Assembly: GCA_905183005.1 (NCBI GenBank)
Contig: CAJJDO010000093.1
Span: forward strand, 8,203-72,202
Direction: 5' to 3'
Origin: Paramecium pentaurelia
Lineage: Eukaryota; Ciliophora; Oligohymenophorea; Peniculida; Parameciidae
DNA: 64,000 nt
In this document: positions 25,063-36,744 of the stretch, piece after piece
Layout: each line of letters begins with the position of its first letter
Position numbering within the stretch: position 1 is the first letter of the stretch
Translations under genes and position numbers: made by a program
Notes under the pieces: model-generated
The model's database searches: none
The model's input: the letters and a program-made list of their open reading frames with translations, nothing else
Told to the model about the DNA's origin: nothing

Positions 25063-25206
25063 AATGTTGAAAGAACACAATATCACACCAATAGTTATTT
25101 TGTCATCATAAATCCATTAGAAAATAAATTCAAAGATTATAATGAAATGTTAATCTGAAAAAAATAAGTAAATTAATAATCATATCATATTTATAGAGCA
25201 TAATTT
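24840..25206 (+). CDS. MKT1-like protein, 5' fragment (copy 1)
   Basis: Identical to the first 367 bases of the full gene at 31048. The sequence is cut by the assembly gap at 25207 inside the second intron, so this may not be a separate gene. Confidence 0.5.
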
Positions 25207-25207
25207 N
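25207..25207. other. Single-N assembly gap
   Basis: One undetermined base. The sequence changes from the MKT1-like intron to the middle of a TLDc coiled coil across it, so unrelated pieces are joined here. Confidence 0.9.
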
Positions 25208-25955
25208 TTCCTAATTATAATTAGAACAATTAACTTAAGAAGAAGATTAATATAAAACACAGATAAAAGAGTTAGAATAAGTTACAGAAGATTAGAAAAA
25301 AGAATTAGAAAAAGCTTAAATTAAATTTAAAGATATTAATTAAGTTTATGAATAAATAACAGAAATTAAATAAATTTATAAAATAGGAAATGATTCATTT
25401 GAAAAAGGAGATACAGAATTATTATCATAAAACTATGCCTAAAAACTTTATAGATATATAGAACAATAAAGTAACAAAAAAATTAAGAATAAATATTTAA
25501 TATTTTCTTCAAAAAAGTCTGGATTAAATTCAAATACATTTTTCAATAGTATAAATAAAAAGTCTAATTTGTTGATGATATTTAAATCATAAACTTAATA
25601 TATTTTTGGTGGATATTCACCTTGTTAATGGCTTAAATGTAATGGATTATACCATCCTGACGAAACATCAACATCATTTCTATTTTCTTAAACTTTAGGG
25701 GAATTTTATCCTCTTAATTCAACTAACAAAAATTATGCAATATTTATGAATGAATAAGAAATTGGATTTGGATATTAAGATATGAAAATAAATTATCAGT
25801 AGCAATTTTAGAAAGGATCATCAAATTTAGGATATACATATACAATTCCTGCAAACTCAACTAATATTAATAGCCCAGTTAAAACAAATTTATTGTTTGG
25901 ATAAGCAGAACCAAGTATCAAAGATATTGAAATTATCATGTTAACATTTGTTTGA
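25208..25955 (+). CDS. TLDc protein, 3' fragment (T2)
   Basis: The 5' end is missing at the gap. The sequence begins in the coiled coil (EQLTQEEDQYKTQIKELEQ), then the TLDc domain (FFNSINKKSNLLMIFKSQTQYIFGGYSP, QEIGFGYQDMKI, KGSSNLGYTY) and the end IEIIMLTFV, with TGA at 25953-25955. It is much closer to the minus-strand gene at 124-2358 than to T1 or T3, so the array holds at least two TLDc subfamilies. Confidence 0.75.
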
Positions 25956-26405
25956 AATGAGATTAATAATCATATAATAAATATAAATTATATTAATATT
26001 AAAATAAAATATATATCAAAATATTTAGAATCTGAATTAATAATGTGTAGGTCTATTTAATAAATGAAATTATTAAATGAGAATTTGAAGATCTTGGATA
26101 GTTCACTTCATTATTAATTGAAATATTTAATAGTATTTCAATTTATCTAAAAATATATTCATGTCAATAGATTTGAAAATATTATATATTTGCCTATCAT
26201 TAATTCTAATACTTATTTTTCTTCATAAAATTAACTATCTTATTATTAAAATTCAATTAATAATTGAGTATCAACACATAACTTAAATTAATAATTATAT
26301 TTTAGTATTAAATTTAGCATTCCATAAATTATATAAAATATTTGTTTTTCTATTATTTATTATTAATAATAGAAAATAGAATGCAAAATAATCAACTAAT
26401 ATTAA
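25956..26405. other. Spacer between T2 and T3
   Basis: AT-rich, 450 bp. Its first 95 bases resemble the 3' flank of paralog A at the window start. No gene was seen. Confidence 0.5.
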
Positions 26406-28676
26406 ATGTTAAAAGAAGAAGCAATTAAAAAAGAATGTTTAAAAAACGACCATAATGGTTTCTAAATTGTTGCTGTAAATCTTTCCGATGAGTTAAATAA
26501 AGATGATGATTAAAATAAATATTATTGTGTGAAATGTCTAATAGAAATAATTGGAAATAAAAAGATTATTGTATATGAAGAAGCAATAAAAAAGGTTGAA
26601 ATTCTTAATTAAGAGTTAAAAAAAATTTCAGATAAATAAAATGAATAAAAGTTAGACTATTTTATAAAATTACAAAATTCAATTTAAAAAGTTGAATAAA
26701 GATTCTAAAAATCTTTTGAAATTTTGCTGAAATATATAAATTCAAAAGTAACAGCAACATAATAACAAATAGAAAAAATTTCAGAACCAACACCTTTAGA
26801 CGATGATATTAAATTATTGTCAAGTTGTTATGAAGAGAATGACTAATTAGTAATTCCGCCTCCTAATTCAAATCAAAAAAAAACTTATAATTTTTTAAAA
26901 TACATCAAGAAATTTAGATTATTATTATAAAATTATGAATAAATACTTGAAGAAGAAAGAGATGAATAGACTATTGAATTGAAATAATAAATAAATTCAG
27001 TGTTTGATGAATCACAAAAAGTAAATAAATATATTTAATATTTAGAAAACTCCTGCTTTAAATGTAACATGTGATACTCATAAAATGGAAATAATTATGT
27101 TTAACTTAAATTAAGATTAATTTGAGTAAACAAATCCATTTTTATGTGTTGAATGTGCTTAAGATCTTTTAACAAGAGGTAATAAGGCTGTTTTCAATAC
27201 AATATCATTAATGAAGGCAGAAGAAAAATGGAATGATTACATTAAAGAGTAAATGGAAAAAAGATCATAAAGATAATCAAGACTTAATTAAGCTATTGCA
27301 TTTATTAAAAAATTATAGGAGAAATAAAATTCAGAATTGAATAAAATGATATAATCTCTTAATGAATAATTAAAAAAATAACCTAAAGAATATGAAGAAC
27401 TTATGAAATTAAGAAATACTCATCTAAAAAATTAAGATAAATAGAATCTTCTTGAAATTGTTAAAATTCTTGGTTAATAAAAAAATATTGAATTTATTTC
27501 AAATTAAGAAGACTTAGAGTTATATTAAAGTCAAAAGAGAATATTAGAAGAACTAATTAAAGAAAATTTAGTAATAGAAAATTAATTATAATGGCTTTAG
27601 AATTATGATAAATGTATATTATTTAATTAAAATTAGTACCCAAAAGATCAAATGATTCTGAAAATGAAAAAGAAGTAGTAGAATTTCTTAAAAAATCAAC
27701 TATTCAAGATTTATATTTATCCTTCTTTGAAATGTCTTTTAATTCTTTAAGTTAATTTAAAAAAGAAGAAAATGATTTATAATTATAAGGAAAACTTTTA
27801 AAAATACAATCATCAGATTAGGAAAATCAAAATGAAGCACTTTAAAATTAACGAAAATGGTATTAATAATTCTAGTAGAGCTAAGCTAAATTAGAAAAAT
27901 TTAAAAAGGTTGATGAATTATAAAGATCAAAAGAAGAATATGATGAATTATTAATGTAAAATACAGAAAATGAAAAGAAAATAAAATATTTAGAAACTTT
28001 GAATAACAATTTGAAAACATAAGTTTAGAAAGCAGACATAAAAATTGAAAGCATGAATTAAATGATATCGAAGAATAAGATTCAGAATTAAGAAGTGATA
28101 GAAGAGATACAAAAAGTATATTCAATTTAACAATTATAATGGAAGACAGGAGATACAAGATTACTTTAATATGATTATGCCTAAAAGATATACAGAAAAA
28201 TAGAAGAAAGAACTAAAAAATAAATAAAAAATAAATATTTGTTATGTTCTTTAACTGGATGGTAGTTAAACTTCTCTAAATTATGGTGTTCTATAGATAA
28301 AATGTCATCTTTGTTAATGATTTTTAAATCAAAAAGCCAATTTATTTTTGGTGGATTTTCACCTTGTTAATGGCTACTAAAAAGTGGTGGAAACAATCAA
28401 AATGATTAAGAATTATAATCATTTTTATTTTCTTAGACTTAAGATGAAATTTATCCTCTAGAATCAAAATCAACAGCTATTTCTGGTAGCGAATCATAAA
28501 TAAGTTTTGGAAGCTAAGACATTATAATAAACAATAATTTTCAAGAAGGATCATCAAATTTAGGATATTCATATTCAACTATTCAATATAAGATACCTAA
28601 TAAATAAAATCATTTATTCGGATCACCTAAACCAAATATCATGGTATGTGAGGTTATCATGTTAACATTTGTTTGA
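26406..28676 (+). CDS. B-box-like, coiled-coil, TLDc protein (T3)
   Basis: MLKEEAIKKECLKNDHNGFQ begins a front end clearly different from T1 over the first 600 bases (for example SDELNKDDDQNKYYCVKCL). After the intron at 27021 the sequence becomes near-identical, then identical, to T1. The domain order is the same: two Cys/His modules, coiled coil, TLDc. TGA is at 28674-28676. Sharp identity after a diverged start is the mark of recent gene conversion or of a repeat-collapsed assembly. Confidence 0.82.
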
Positions 28677-28783
28677 AATAAGATTATTATTTATATAAAA
28701 ATATATTCCAGATATTACAGTTGTGAGAATAATCAAATTTTTCGTACATATTGGTTATTCAATCTTTAGAAAACATTAATAAA

Positions 28784-29308
28784 ATGTCTAGATATTTGGG
28801 AGAAGAAGAAAAACATAAATTGATTATATCCTAATAGAAATATCAAATTTTCTTTAGTTTAGTATAATATGAAATTATAGCTATTTAATTATTTAGTTAA
28901 TGAAAGATTTATAATGAAAATAAAATAATTTAAAGAAGTATTTCAAAAATACCTTCGTTAGCAATTTAATATTTCATTACTTTTAGAATATTTATAAGTA
29001 GAATTAACAATAGAATTTTATTCATGATCATCTAAAAATCAGTAATAGTCATTGAAATTATTGGCAATTTTTTAAATTAGAACAATATGATTGACAATAA
29101 CAAATTTATAAATTAGCTTATTGTAAGGAGTGAATTGATATTTTACAAAGAATATGAAAATTTGATTATATTATAATTCTAAGGTTTCTTTATTTAACAC
29201 ATGATATAATATATGTTGTTATAATTTTACTTTAAAGTATGTATTCTCCAAATTATATATTATTTAAAATTAGATACATGTATAATTAAAGAGTTATCAT
29301 AATAATGA
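28784..29308 (+). pseudogene. Unidentified ORF with one in-frame TGA (copy 2)
   Basis: Identical to 24249-24773, including the TGA at codon 40. Confidence 0.45.
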
Positions 29309-29374
29309 TTACAAAAATGATATAAGAATAAAAAATAATTAGTATATATTATAATTAATATATTATTTTAATAC

Positions 29375-29597
29375 ATGAATATTTATAGACTCAATTAGAA
29401 GCTCAGACACATAATGGAAGTGTTTGATATCATCTAGAGAGAGTATTGTATATATTAAATTCTAGTCAATTGCAAACTTTAAATGGGTGTTATTTAGGGA
29501 TTCATTAAGATTATATGATTCATTAAGTATTAAAATTTCCTAATCTCTTTGATATTAATTATGATGAATTAAAGTTAAATATAGTTAACTTTTTTTA
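29375..29597 (+). CDS. MKT1-like protein, 5' fragment (copy 2)
   Basis: Identical to the start of the gene at 31048 and cut by the gap at 29598. Confidence 0.45.
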
Positions 29598-29598
29598 N
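29598..29598. other. Single-N assembly gap
   Basis: Joins the MKT1-like gene to the middle of a TLDc coiled coil, a jump backwards within the same repeat. Confidence 0.9.
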
Positions 29599-30349
29599 AT
29601 CAAAAGAAGAATATGATGAATTATTAATGTAAAATACAGAAAATGAAAAGAAAATAAAATATTTAGAAACTTTGAATAACAATTTGAAAACATAAGTTTA
29701 GAAAGCAGACATAAAAATTGAAAGCATGAATTAAATGATATCGAAGAATAAGATTCAGAATTAAGAAGTGATAGAAGAGATACAAAAAGTATATTCAATT
29801 TAACAATTATAATGGAAGACAGGAGATACAAGATTACTTTAATATGATTATGCCTAAAAGATATACAGAAAAATAGAAGAAAGAACTAAAAAATAAATAA
29901 AAAATAAATATTTGTTATGTTCTTTAACTGGATGGTAGTTAAACTTCTCTAAATTATGGTGTTCTATAGATAAAATGTCATCTTTGTTAATGATTTTTAA
30001 ATCAAAAAGCCAATTTATTTTTGGTGGATTTTCACCTTGTTAATGGCTACTAAAAAGTGGTGGAAACAATCAAAATGATTAAGAATTATAATCATTTTTA
30101 TTTTCTTAGACTTAAGATGAAATTTATCCTCTAGAATCAAAATCAACAGCTATTTCTGGTAGCGAATCATAAATAAGTTTTGGAAGCTAAGACATTATAA
30201 TAAACAATAATTTTCAAGAAGGATCATCAAATTTAGGATATTCATATTCAACTATTCAATATAAGATACCTAATAAATAAAATCATTTATTCGGATCACC
30301 TAAACCAAATATCATGGTATGTGAGGTTATCATGTTAACATTTGTTTGA
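29599..30349 (+). CDS. TLDc protein, 3' fragment (copy of T1/T3)
   Basis: Identical to 23391-24141: the end of the coiled coil and the whole TLDc domain, with TGA at 30347-30349. It has no 5' end because of the gap. It may be the true 3' part of T1 or T3 rather than a fourth gene. Confidence 0.6.
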
Positions 30350-30456
30350 AATAAGATTATTATTTATATAAAAATATATTCCAGATATTACAGTTGTGAG
30401 AATAATCAAATTTTTCGTACATATTGGTTATTCAATCTTTAGAAAACATTAATAAA

Positions 30457-30981
30457 ATGTCTAGATATTTGGGAGAAGAAGAAAAACATAAATTGATTAT
30501 ATCCTAATAGAAATATCAAATTTTCTTTAGTTTAGTATAATATGAAATTATAGCTATTTAATTATTTAGTTAATGAAAGATTTATAATGAAAATAAAATA
30601 ATTTAAAGAAGTATTTCAAAAATACCTTCGTTAGCAATTTAATATTTCATTACTTTTAGAATATTTATAAGTAGAATTAACAATAGAATTTTATTCATGA
30701 TCATCTAAAAATCAGTAATAGTCATTGAAATTATTGGCAATTTTTTAAATTAGAACAATATGATTGACAATAACAAATTTATAAATTAGCTTATTGTAAG
30801 GAGTGAATTGATATTTTACAAAGAATATGAAAATTTGATTATATTATAATTCTAAGGTTTCTTTATTTAACACATGATATAATATATGTTGTTATAATTT
30901 TACTTTAAAGTATGTATTCTCCAAATTATATATTATTTAAAATTAGATACATGTATAATTAAAGAGTTATCATAATAATGA
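30457..30981 (+). pseudogene. Unidentified ORF with one in-frame TGA (copy 3)
   Basis: Identical to 24249-24773. It lies directly upstream of the complete MKT1-like gene. Confidence 0.45.
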
Positions 30982-31047
30982 TTACAAAAATGATATAAGA
31001 ATAAAAAATAATTAGTATATATTATAATTAATATATTATTTTAATAC

Positions 31048-33090
31048 ATGAATATTTATAGACTCAATTAGAAGCTCAGACACATAATGGAAGTGTTTGA
31101 TATCATCTAGAGAGAGTATTGTATATATTAAATTCTAGTCAATTGCAAACTTTAAATGGGTGTTATTTAGGGATTCATTAAGATTATATGATTCATTAAG
31201 TATTAAAATTTCCTAATCTCTTTGATATTAATTATGATGAATTAAAGTTAAATATAGTTAACTTTTTTTAAATGTTGAAAGAACACAATATCACACCAAT
31301 AGTTATTTTGTCATCATAAATCCATTAGAAAATAAATTCAAAGATTATAATGAAATGTTAATCTGAAAAAAATAAGTAAATTAATAATCATATCATATTT
31401 ATAGAGCATAATTTAGAGAATTATTATATAATGATGCTATTATTGATACTCTATTACCGAAAAGAATGATCATTGATTGGTTAAGAGAATTACAAATACA
31501 ATTTCTAGTAGTTCCAGATGCAGGAAGTTAAATTCGTTATCTCTTTACTAATAATTTTATAAGTGGGTAAATTGTTGCAATTAATTATTTAGAATTTTAG
31601 CAGAGATCTCCTTATTAGAGAAGTGCTTTAGTTTTAAAGAATTAAATTATTTGATTTTAAACATTTTTGATAATTCATTTGAATGGATTGACATAAAATA
31701 ATTAACAGCAAAATCTTAATTAAGTTTAGATTCTCTTGCAGAATTATATTAATTGCATGATTATTGTACTCGTAATGAATGTATAGGCTATAATGATTAA
31801 ATTCTAAATTAATTTAGTCAAACAAAATTTACAAAGCCTTTTTCAGAACTTGCAAGATCTGATTAATTTAATGTTCTCTATAATATTGGATAATAATTCT
31901 TTGCTGGAAAGCTAACTTTATAATAGAGAATTTAAAAATTTACAAATTTTCTTATTGATTCAACTAAGATCACTTAATTTATGTAGTAAATCAAAGATTC
32001 ACCATATATTGATATCAATTTTGATGAATTGAGATTATAAACTGCATCTGCTAGTGCTATTTAATATCCAACAGAAATTTTGGTGTTTTAGAGTAATGGA
32101 ATAGGATTATTTTAAAAAGAGCAATCACTCTTATAACCATTAGAATTTTAAGAATATGAATTTGTTGAACCTTCTTAATTAGCCTTTGAGAAATTGAATA
32201 TTGGATATTATTAAGGAAAGAATCAAATTAAATTAAATACTTCTTTTAATTTATTTAAAGAGACTATTAAAAATCCTACTTTATTACGTTCTATTCATTT
32301 TTATTATAAAACATTAAAATTGACATCTAGAAAATCTTCATTTGAACTTGGAGAACAATCATAATAAATTAATTCTGATCTTATTTAATTAAATTTAAAT
32401 CTGAGGTTCTTACATTTATAAGGTTTAATTGATTTGGATAATTAAAAAGGTTCTTTATATGCATCTGCCTTATCATATGTTAAACCTCAATATTTTGTTC
32501 CTTTTTTCATTTATCTAAAATTATTAGAATCACCCTATAAACCTATTTTATTTGGACATTTTTATAATCCATAAAATGAGAAAGATGATGAGATTATTAC
32601 AACATTTGCAGATAAAAAGGATAATTTGATAACAAAATAATTAAATAATTTGTCTGAACATTATTAAGAGGATGATGAAAAGATTTTATTACTTTTAAGA
32701 TTTTTTATGATTAATAGTATATCTAAATTAAGTTAATTGGATTATTTTGGAGATTTTATTACTTGTATAAGTAAAAATTATGGTTAATAATATGATGCAC
32801 TATTAATAGGATTATATTTTGAACTTAATTAACGTAGTCTTATAGAACAATTTATAAATATTGGTTAAATGAATCCTTTTTATAAAAAATATAATTATAA
32901 TGAAGAATTTTATTAATTTTTGAAAAAAAAGAAATCCAAATAAGAATTTATGACAAATCATAATTTATAACATTATATAGATTGTTGGACAGAATTTCTT
33001 AAATTATATGATTACATCCATTAAAAAAAGGGTATGAGATTTGATATTTTGTTAAAGACTAATGAGTATTTTCAGTAGTTGATTAAATGA
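31048..33090 (+). CDS. MKT1-like (XPG/FEN1-fold) post-transcriptional regulator
   Basis: Yeast and trypanosome Mkt1 bind Pbp1-type proteins and stabilise mRNAs; they have an inactive XPG nuclease fold. Here MEVFDIIQRDQLQTLNGCYL leads, after a 23-nt intron, to IVNFFQMLKEHNITPIVIL, which parallels the Mkt1 XPG-N motif (FNITPIFVFNG). After a 29-nt intron (about 31373-31401) comes an XPG-I-like stretch (LPKRMIIDWLRELQIQFLVV, then GQIVAI). A 17-nt intron (near 31620) joins the body. The long C-terminal half (about 480 residues) matches the size of the MKT1 N/C domains. The acidic nuclease residues are not visible, as in Mkt1. TGA is at 33088-33090. The family call is by motif order and length, so moderate. 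Confidence 0.6.
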
Positions 33091-33579
33091 AAAAAATTGT
33101 TATATATATATATATATTTATATAACATAAATTTTATGATATTTATTATAATTATTAACATAAAGTTTTTTTCATTGATTTTAAATAGTCTTTAATCAAA
33201 TTAAGTCTGAAGTATGTATTTATGTTAAGGAAGATGTTTGAAGTTAATAATTAAAAAGTTAACTATTTGCATTTTTGAAATTTTATAATCATAATACTAA
33301 TTTATCATTTTTTTTGAAGAAATTACTCATTTTTAAATTTTTCTTAAAAGGTTGATTAGATGAAAAAAAAATAAGAAAGCAGGATTAGAATTATCTTTCT
33401 AGTAAAATGATTATATATTTTAAATCAAAGAGATTATTCAAAAGAGAATTCGATTTCTTATCTGTAATTAATTTATAAGTTTTTATAAATATTAGAAAAA
33501 ATCGCTAATTCTTAAGGATCATTTTTTCGATTTAAATATTAAAAATAATACATCAATATTTCTCGAAAAACTCAGTTTT
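33091..33579. other. Spacer
   Basis: AT-rich, 489 bp, with a TA-repeat tract near 33100-33120. No gene was seen. Confidence 0.5.
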
Positions 33580-34201
33580 ATGGCAATTAAATTGAATTTT
33601 AAAGTTAGATGTGAAACTACTCTAAGTGAGTCTGTGTGCATTGTTGGAAGTATTAAGGAGTTAGGGTTATGGAACCCTTCAAATAGTCTTTAATTATCTA
33701 CAACCCCTGATATTTATCCATTTTGGGTTGGTAACATATCTGTTGATGTGAATGAAAGTATATTATTATGCTTATATAGACTAACTTATTGAGTTTAAAG
33801 GAATAATAAGAAAAGGAAATTAAGTTAATTGGGAGGATAGTGACAATAGAGTAATTTAAATTCGATACTAATCTCAGAGTATTATATTTTCATTTAACTC
33901 TCAATTATTGTAAGTAATTCGAATATAATCATTATATGACCTTTCTGATGATGAATCCATCAATTTAGGTATATTTTTATAACGATTTATTAGATAAGAT
34001 AAAAAAGATAAAACTTCAAAATGTTTTGAATCCATTCGATTAAGAGGGATTTACATCTGTAAAAATAATTATATATTGTAGGAATCTGATTAAGAAAGTG
34101 ACCATCTTTCAAATTTGGATTCAGTTGGATTTTCACCAATTGTAAAATCTCTTTCTATTTAATATCAAGAAGAATCATTTGAACTTCTTGTCCAATAATG
34201 A
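33580..34201 (+). CDS. CBM20 starch-binding-domain protein
   Basis: CBM20 modules bind starch or glycogen. MAIKLNFKVRCETTL, CIVGSIKELGLWNPSNSL, YPFWVGNISV and, after a 22-nt intron (near 33762), IEFKGIIRKGNQVNWED and DNRV follow the family in order: the GS..LG.W loop, the FKF.... segment and the WE..NR motif, including carbohydrate-contacting Trp residues. The domain takes up the first 100 residues. The remaining 100 are Ser/Asp/Gln-rich without known motifs. No catalytic domain or signal peptide is seen, so it may target a phosphatase or kinase partner to glycogen, or act in storage polysaccharide metabolism (inference). TGA is at 34199-34201. Confidence 0.82.
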
Positions 34202-34574
34202 ATACATAATTAAACAGACTTGTTAATTATTGAATCTTATTTATTTAATATTCATTTGAGAAATTAGATTATTCTTTTCCAACAATAATATATATATGTA
34301 TTAATATTTATCTATAATCATCTTCTATATTTTCAGTCTCTACTTAAATTTATGGTAAATAAGATGTAATTTAAAAATCATAATAAATGTATGAATAAAT
34401 TTTATTTGATTATAAATTGTGTCTTTAAATTAAGAAATCAGATTTATTAAATCATAATAAATATCATAAGATGTATTTCTAAGTATAATTATATTATACA
34501 ATAATCTTAAAAAGTGAGAGAATAACTCTATTCAAAATTTGAAGTATTTGAAAAGATAAAAATATAATTTATTA
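34202..34574. other. Spacer between convergent genes
   Basis: AT-rich, 373 bp. No gene was recognised. Confidence 0.5.
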
Positions 34575-36658
34575 TCAAAATCCTGCATAAGCTTTTGGTT
34601 ATCTTTATAATCTCATTATTTATTCAAGTAAATCCCTTTCTCTTGCTTATAAAAATTCTACACGTTATTATAACTAATTATTTGTTTATTTCAATTAAAC
34701 TATTTCATGTAAATCATTTGGATCACTACTCTTTCCATTAAGATTTTTTCTAGCAATCTATTAAATTTTATATAAATTTCATACTTAAGCTAACTCCATA
34801 TTTTTTTCTTCTAAAGATGCTACTTTTTTTTTTAAATCACTATTTTCTATCAATAATGCACTAGACATATATTCTTCTTAAATCTTTGATTTTTCCTAAT
34901 CTCCTTTAGTTATTGGATTACCAATAAATATCTATTCTAAATTCTCTAATTTCAATTATAAAGCATTATTTTCATTCATAACAATATGATAATTCTTAAC
35001 AGAAACATCACGAGCATTTCTTAATTCATCATTTTCTTATTTTAATTTATTTATTTCCATTTAATATTCATGTAATATTTTATTTACTGGCAAATCAATC
35101 TTACTATTATTAGAATTAACCTATTAATCAAATCCATTTTATTAACTATTAAGAATTTAATTATGACTAATTGGTCTAGATGGTAATGGAGGTAGTTATT
35201 TCTTTTATCCATTTTTATCATTAAAATTAGGTATTTCTATAGGTAATCCATTTGTATATCTAAATAATTATTATGATTAATTACCTTTATAATTATTCTC
35301 TTAGATACTGATTTTCCATCTTTAACAAATCTCTCTCTCTAGTCAAATTATATATAATTTAATCTTTTTCACCCATAGAAATCACTGGCTTATTTTAAAT
35401 ATTCATAGTTGAAGTGGCATAATTTATAGTACTCAATGTTTCTTCATAATAAGCAGCAGAAGGAGATACACAAGCAATCATTAATGCCTTAGCAGTTCCT
35501 CTATTAATATTAAATTTCATTAATACCCTAATGAATCCATTAAAAGCATTGTTAATTTACTATCTCTATAAGGAATGTAAGGTAATTTATTCTTTTTATC
35601 ACTTAAAGACTTAATAACTTTACCCAAAGTAAATAAAGATTTATTAATATTACCAGTTTCTTTTATCATATCACCTTATGATTTAGATTCTTTCAATCTT
35701 TCTGAACCAGCTAAATCAACAAATGAAAATTTTCCATATCTCTATTTTATTATATTATAATTCAATACTTTAACAATTTATCCATCTATATTCTATTCTC
35801 CAATTAAATAAGCTGTCAATATTGAATGAGATCTACTTGAATCTTTGTTTAATTCATGAGATCCTTACTTTCTATTTCTCATTCCTTCATGTAATACTGC
35901 TTAAATATCAGAGAATGATGTGCATTCAACAATCATTAAATCTTCAACAAAGAATCCATTTTATAAATTCCATCTACAATGCAAGATTCCAGAAGCAGGA
36001 TTTAATAGATCTCTCAATTATTCATTATATATTTCTGTAAATGAAGCTTTCACATAAAATTACTCTGCTCTTTGTGCCATAATTTACCATAAATATCTAG
36101 TAGCTCTTGGAATTATGCCTTCAGATTCATCAGAAATATACTTTTCTCTTGCTAAACGTTCTTCTACTCCAGAAATGCTTAAATATTAAAATTGAAAAAT
36201 TTACGTATAAGTTTTACCTGATCCTGTTTAACCATATGCAAATATTGTAGCTGAATATCCATCTAAGGCAGCATCTAATAATTCTTAAATATTGCATTTC
36301 ATAAACACCTCTTATTAAGTACACCTTTCATCCAAAACAGCATTAAATCTAAATTACTTTGCTACTCCTCTTTGCTAATTAAGATCGCGAATTACTTATA
36401 ATAGAGTTAACAATTTGAATCTGATATAGCTTTGATACATTATTCATCTCCTCTTCCTTATTCTAATTAGTTCATTGGTCTAATTCGCAATGCAACTTTT
36501 ACACTCTCTCCACCAGATTCATCCAATACTGAAGTATCAGGTTAAGATGGAGATGGTCCTGATTGCAAAGACATTGGTTACATCATAGGAGAAGGTTAGT
36601 TAATTTGTTGATTTTATGGTTAAGATGATTGTTAAGGAGTTTTACTCTTTTTATTCAT
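34575..36658 (-). CDS. Kinesin motor protein
   Basis: A microtubule motor with an N-terminal motor domain. ATG at 36658 begins a Gln/Ser/Pro-rich leader of about 50 residues, then VKVALRIRPMNQLEQG. A 26-nt intron leads to GVAKQFRFNAVLDERC. The P-loop is FAYGQTGSGKT (near 36220); switch II is FVDLAGSERLKESKS (near 35700), then NKSLFTLGKVIKSL and IPYRDSKLTMLL. The C-terminal 300 residues form coiled coil ending in LEQIMRLQRQPKAYAGF with TGA at 34575-34577. It is about 670 residues, short for a kinesin. All nucleotide-binding motifs are intact. The subfamily was not assigned; the switch-II neighbourhood recalls KIF12-type motors. Confidence 0.92.
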
Positions 36659-36744
36659 TATAATAATTTAATGATTTTTTTTCAATGTTAACTTTCTTTA
36701 GAAATTTAAAATAATATATATATTTAATTTCCTATATTAAATTA

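Larger units (their letters stand above)
23391..25206 (+). repeat. 1.8-kb direct repeat, present three times
   Basis: Also found at 27926-29597 (truncated) and 29599-31414 (offset 6208). No difference was seen between copies. Copy 1 ends at the N at 25207. Copy 3 begins at the N at 29598 and is the only one that continues into unique sequence. Confidence 0.9.
27018..29597 (+). repeat. 2.6-kb direct repeat, copy 2
   Basis: The counterpart of 22483-25062. It ends abruptly at the gap 29598, inside the MKT1-like gene. Confidence 0.9.
29599..31414 (+). repeat. 1.8-kb direct repeat, copy 3
   Basis: The only copy that continues into unique downstream sequence (the MKT1-like gene body). Confidence 0.9.

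Noticed and set aside
34575..36658. Frameshift in the kinesin between NCQLYY and VAKQF
   Set aside because: A 26-nt intron using a later AG restores the frame and gives a normal kinesin sequence.
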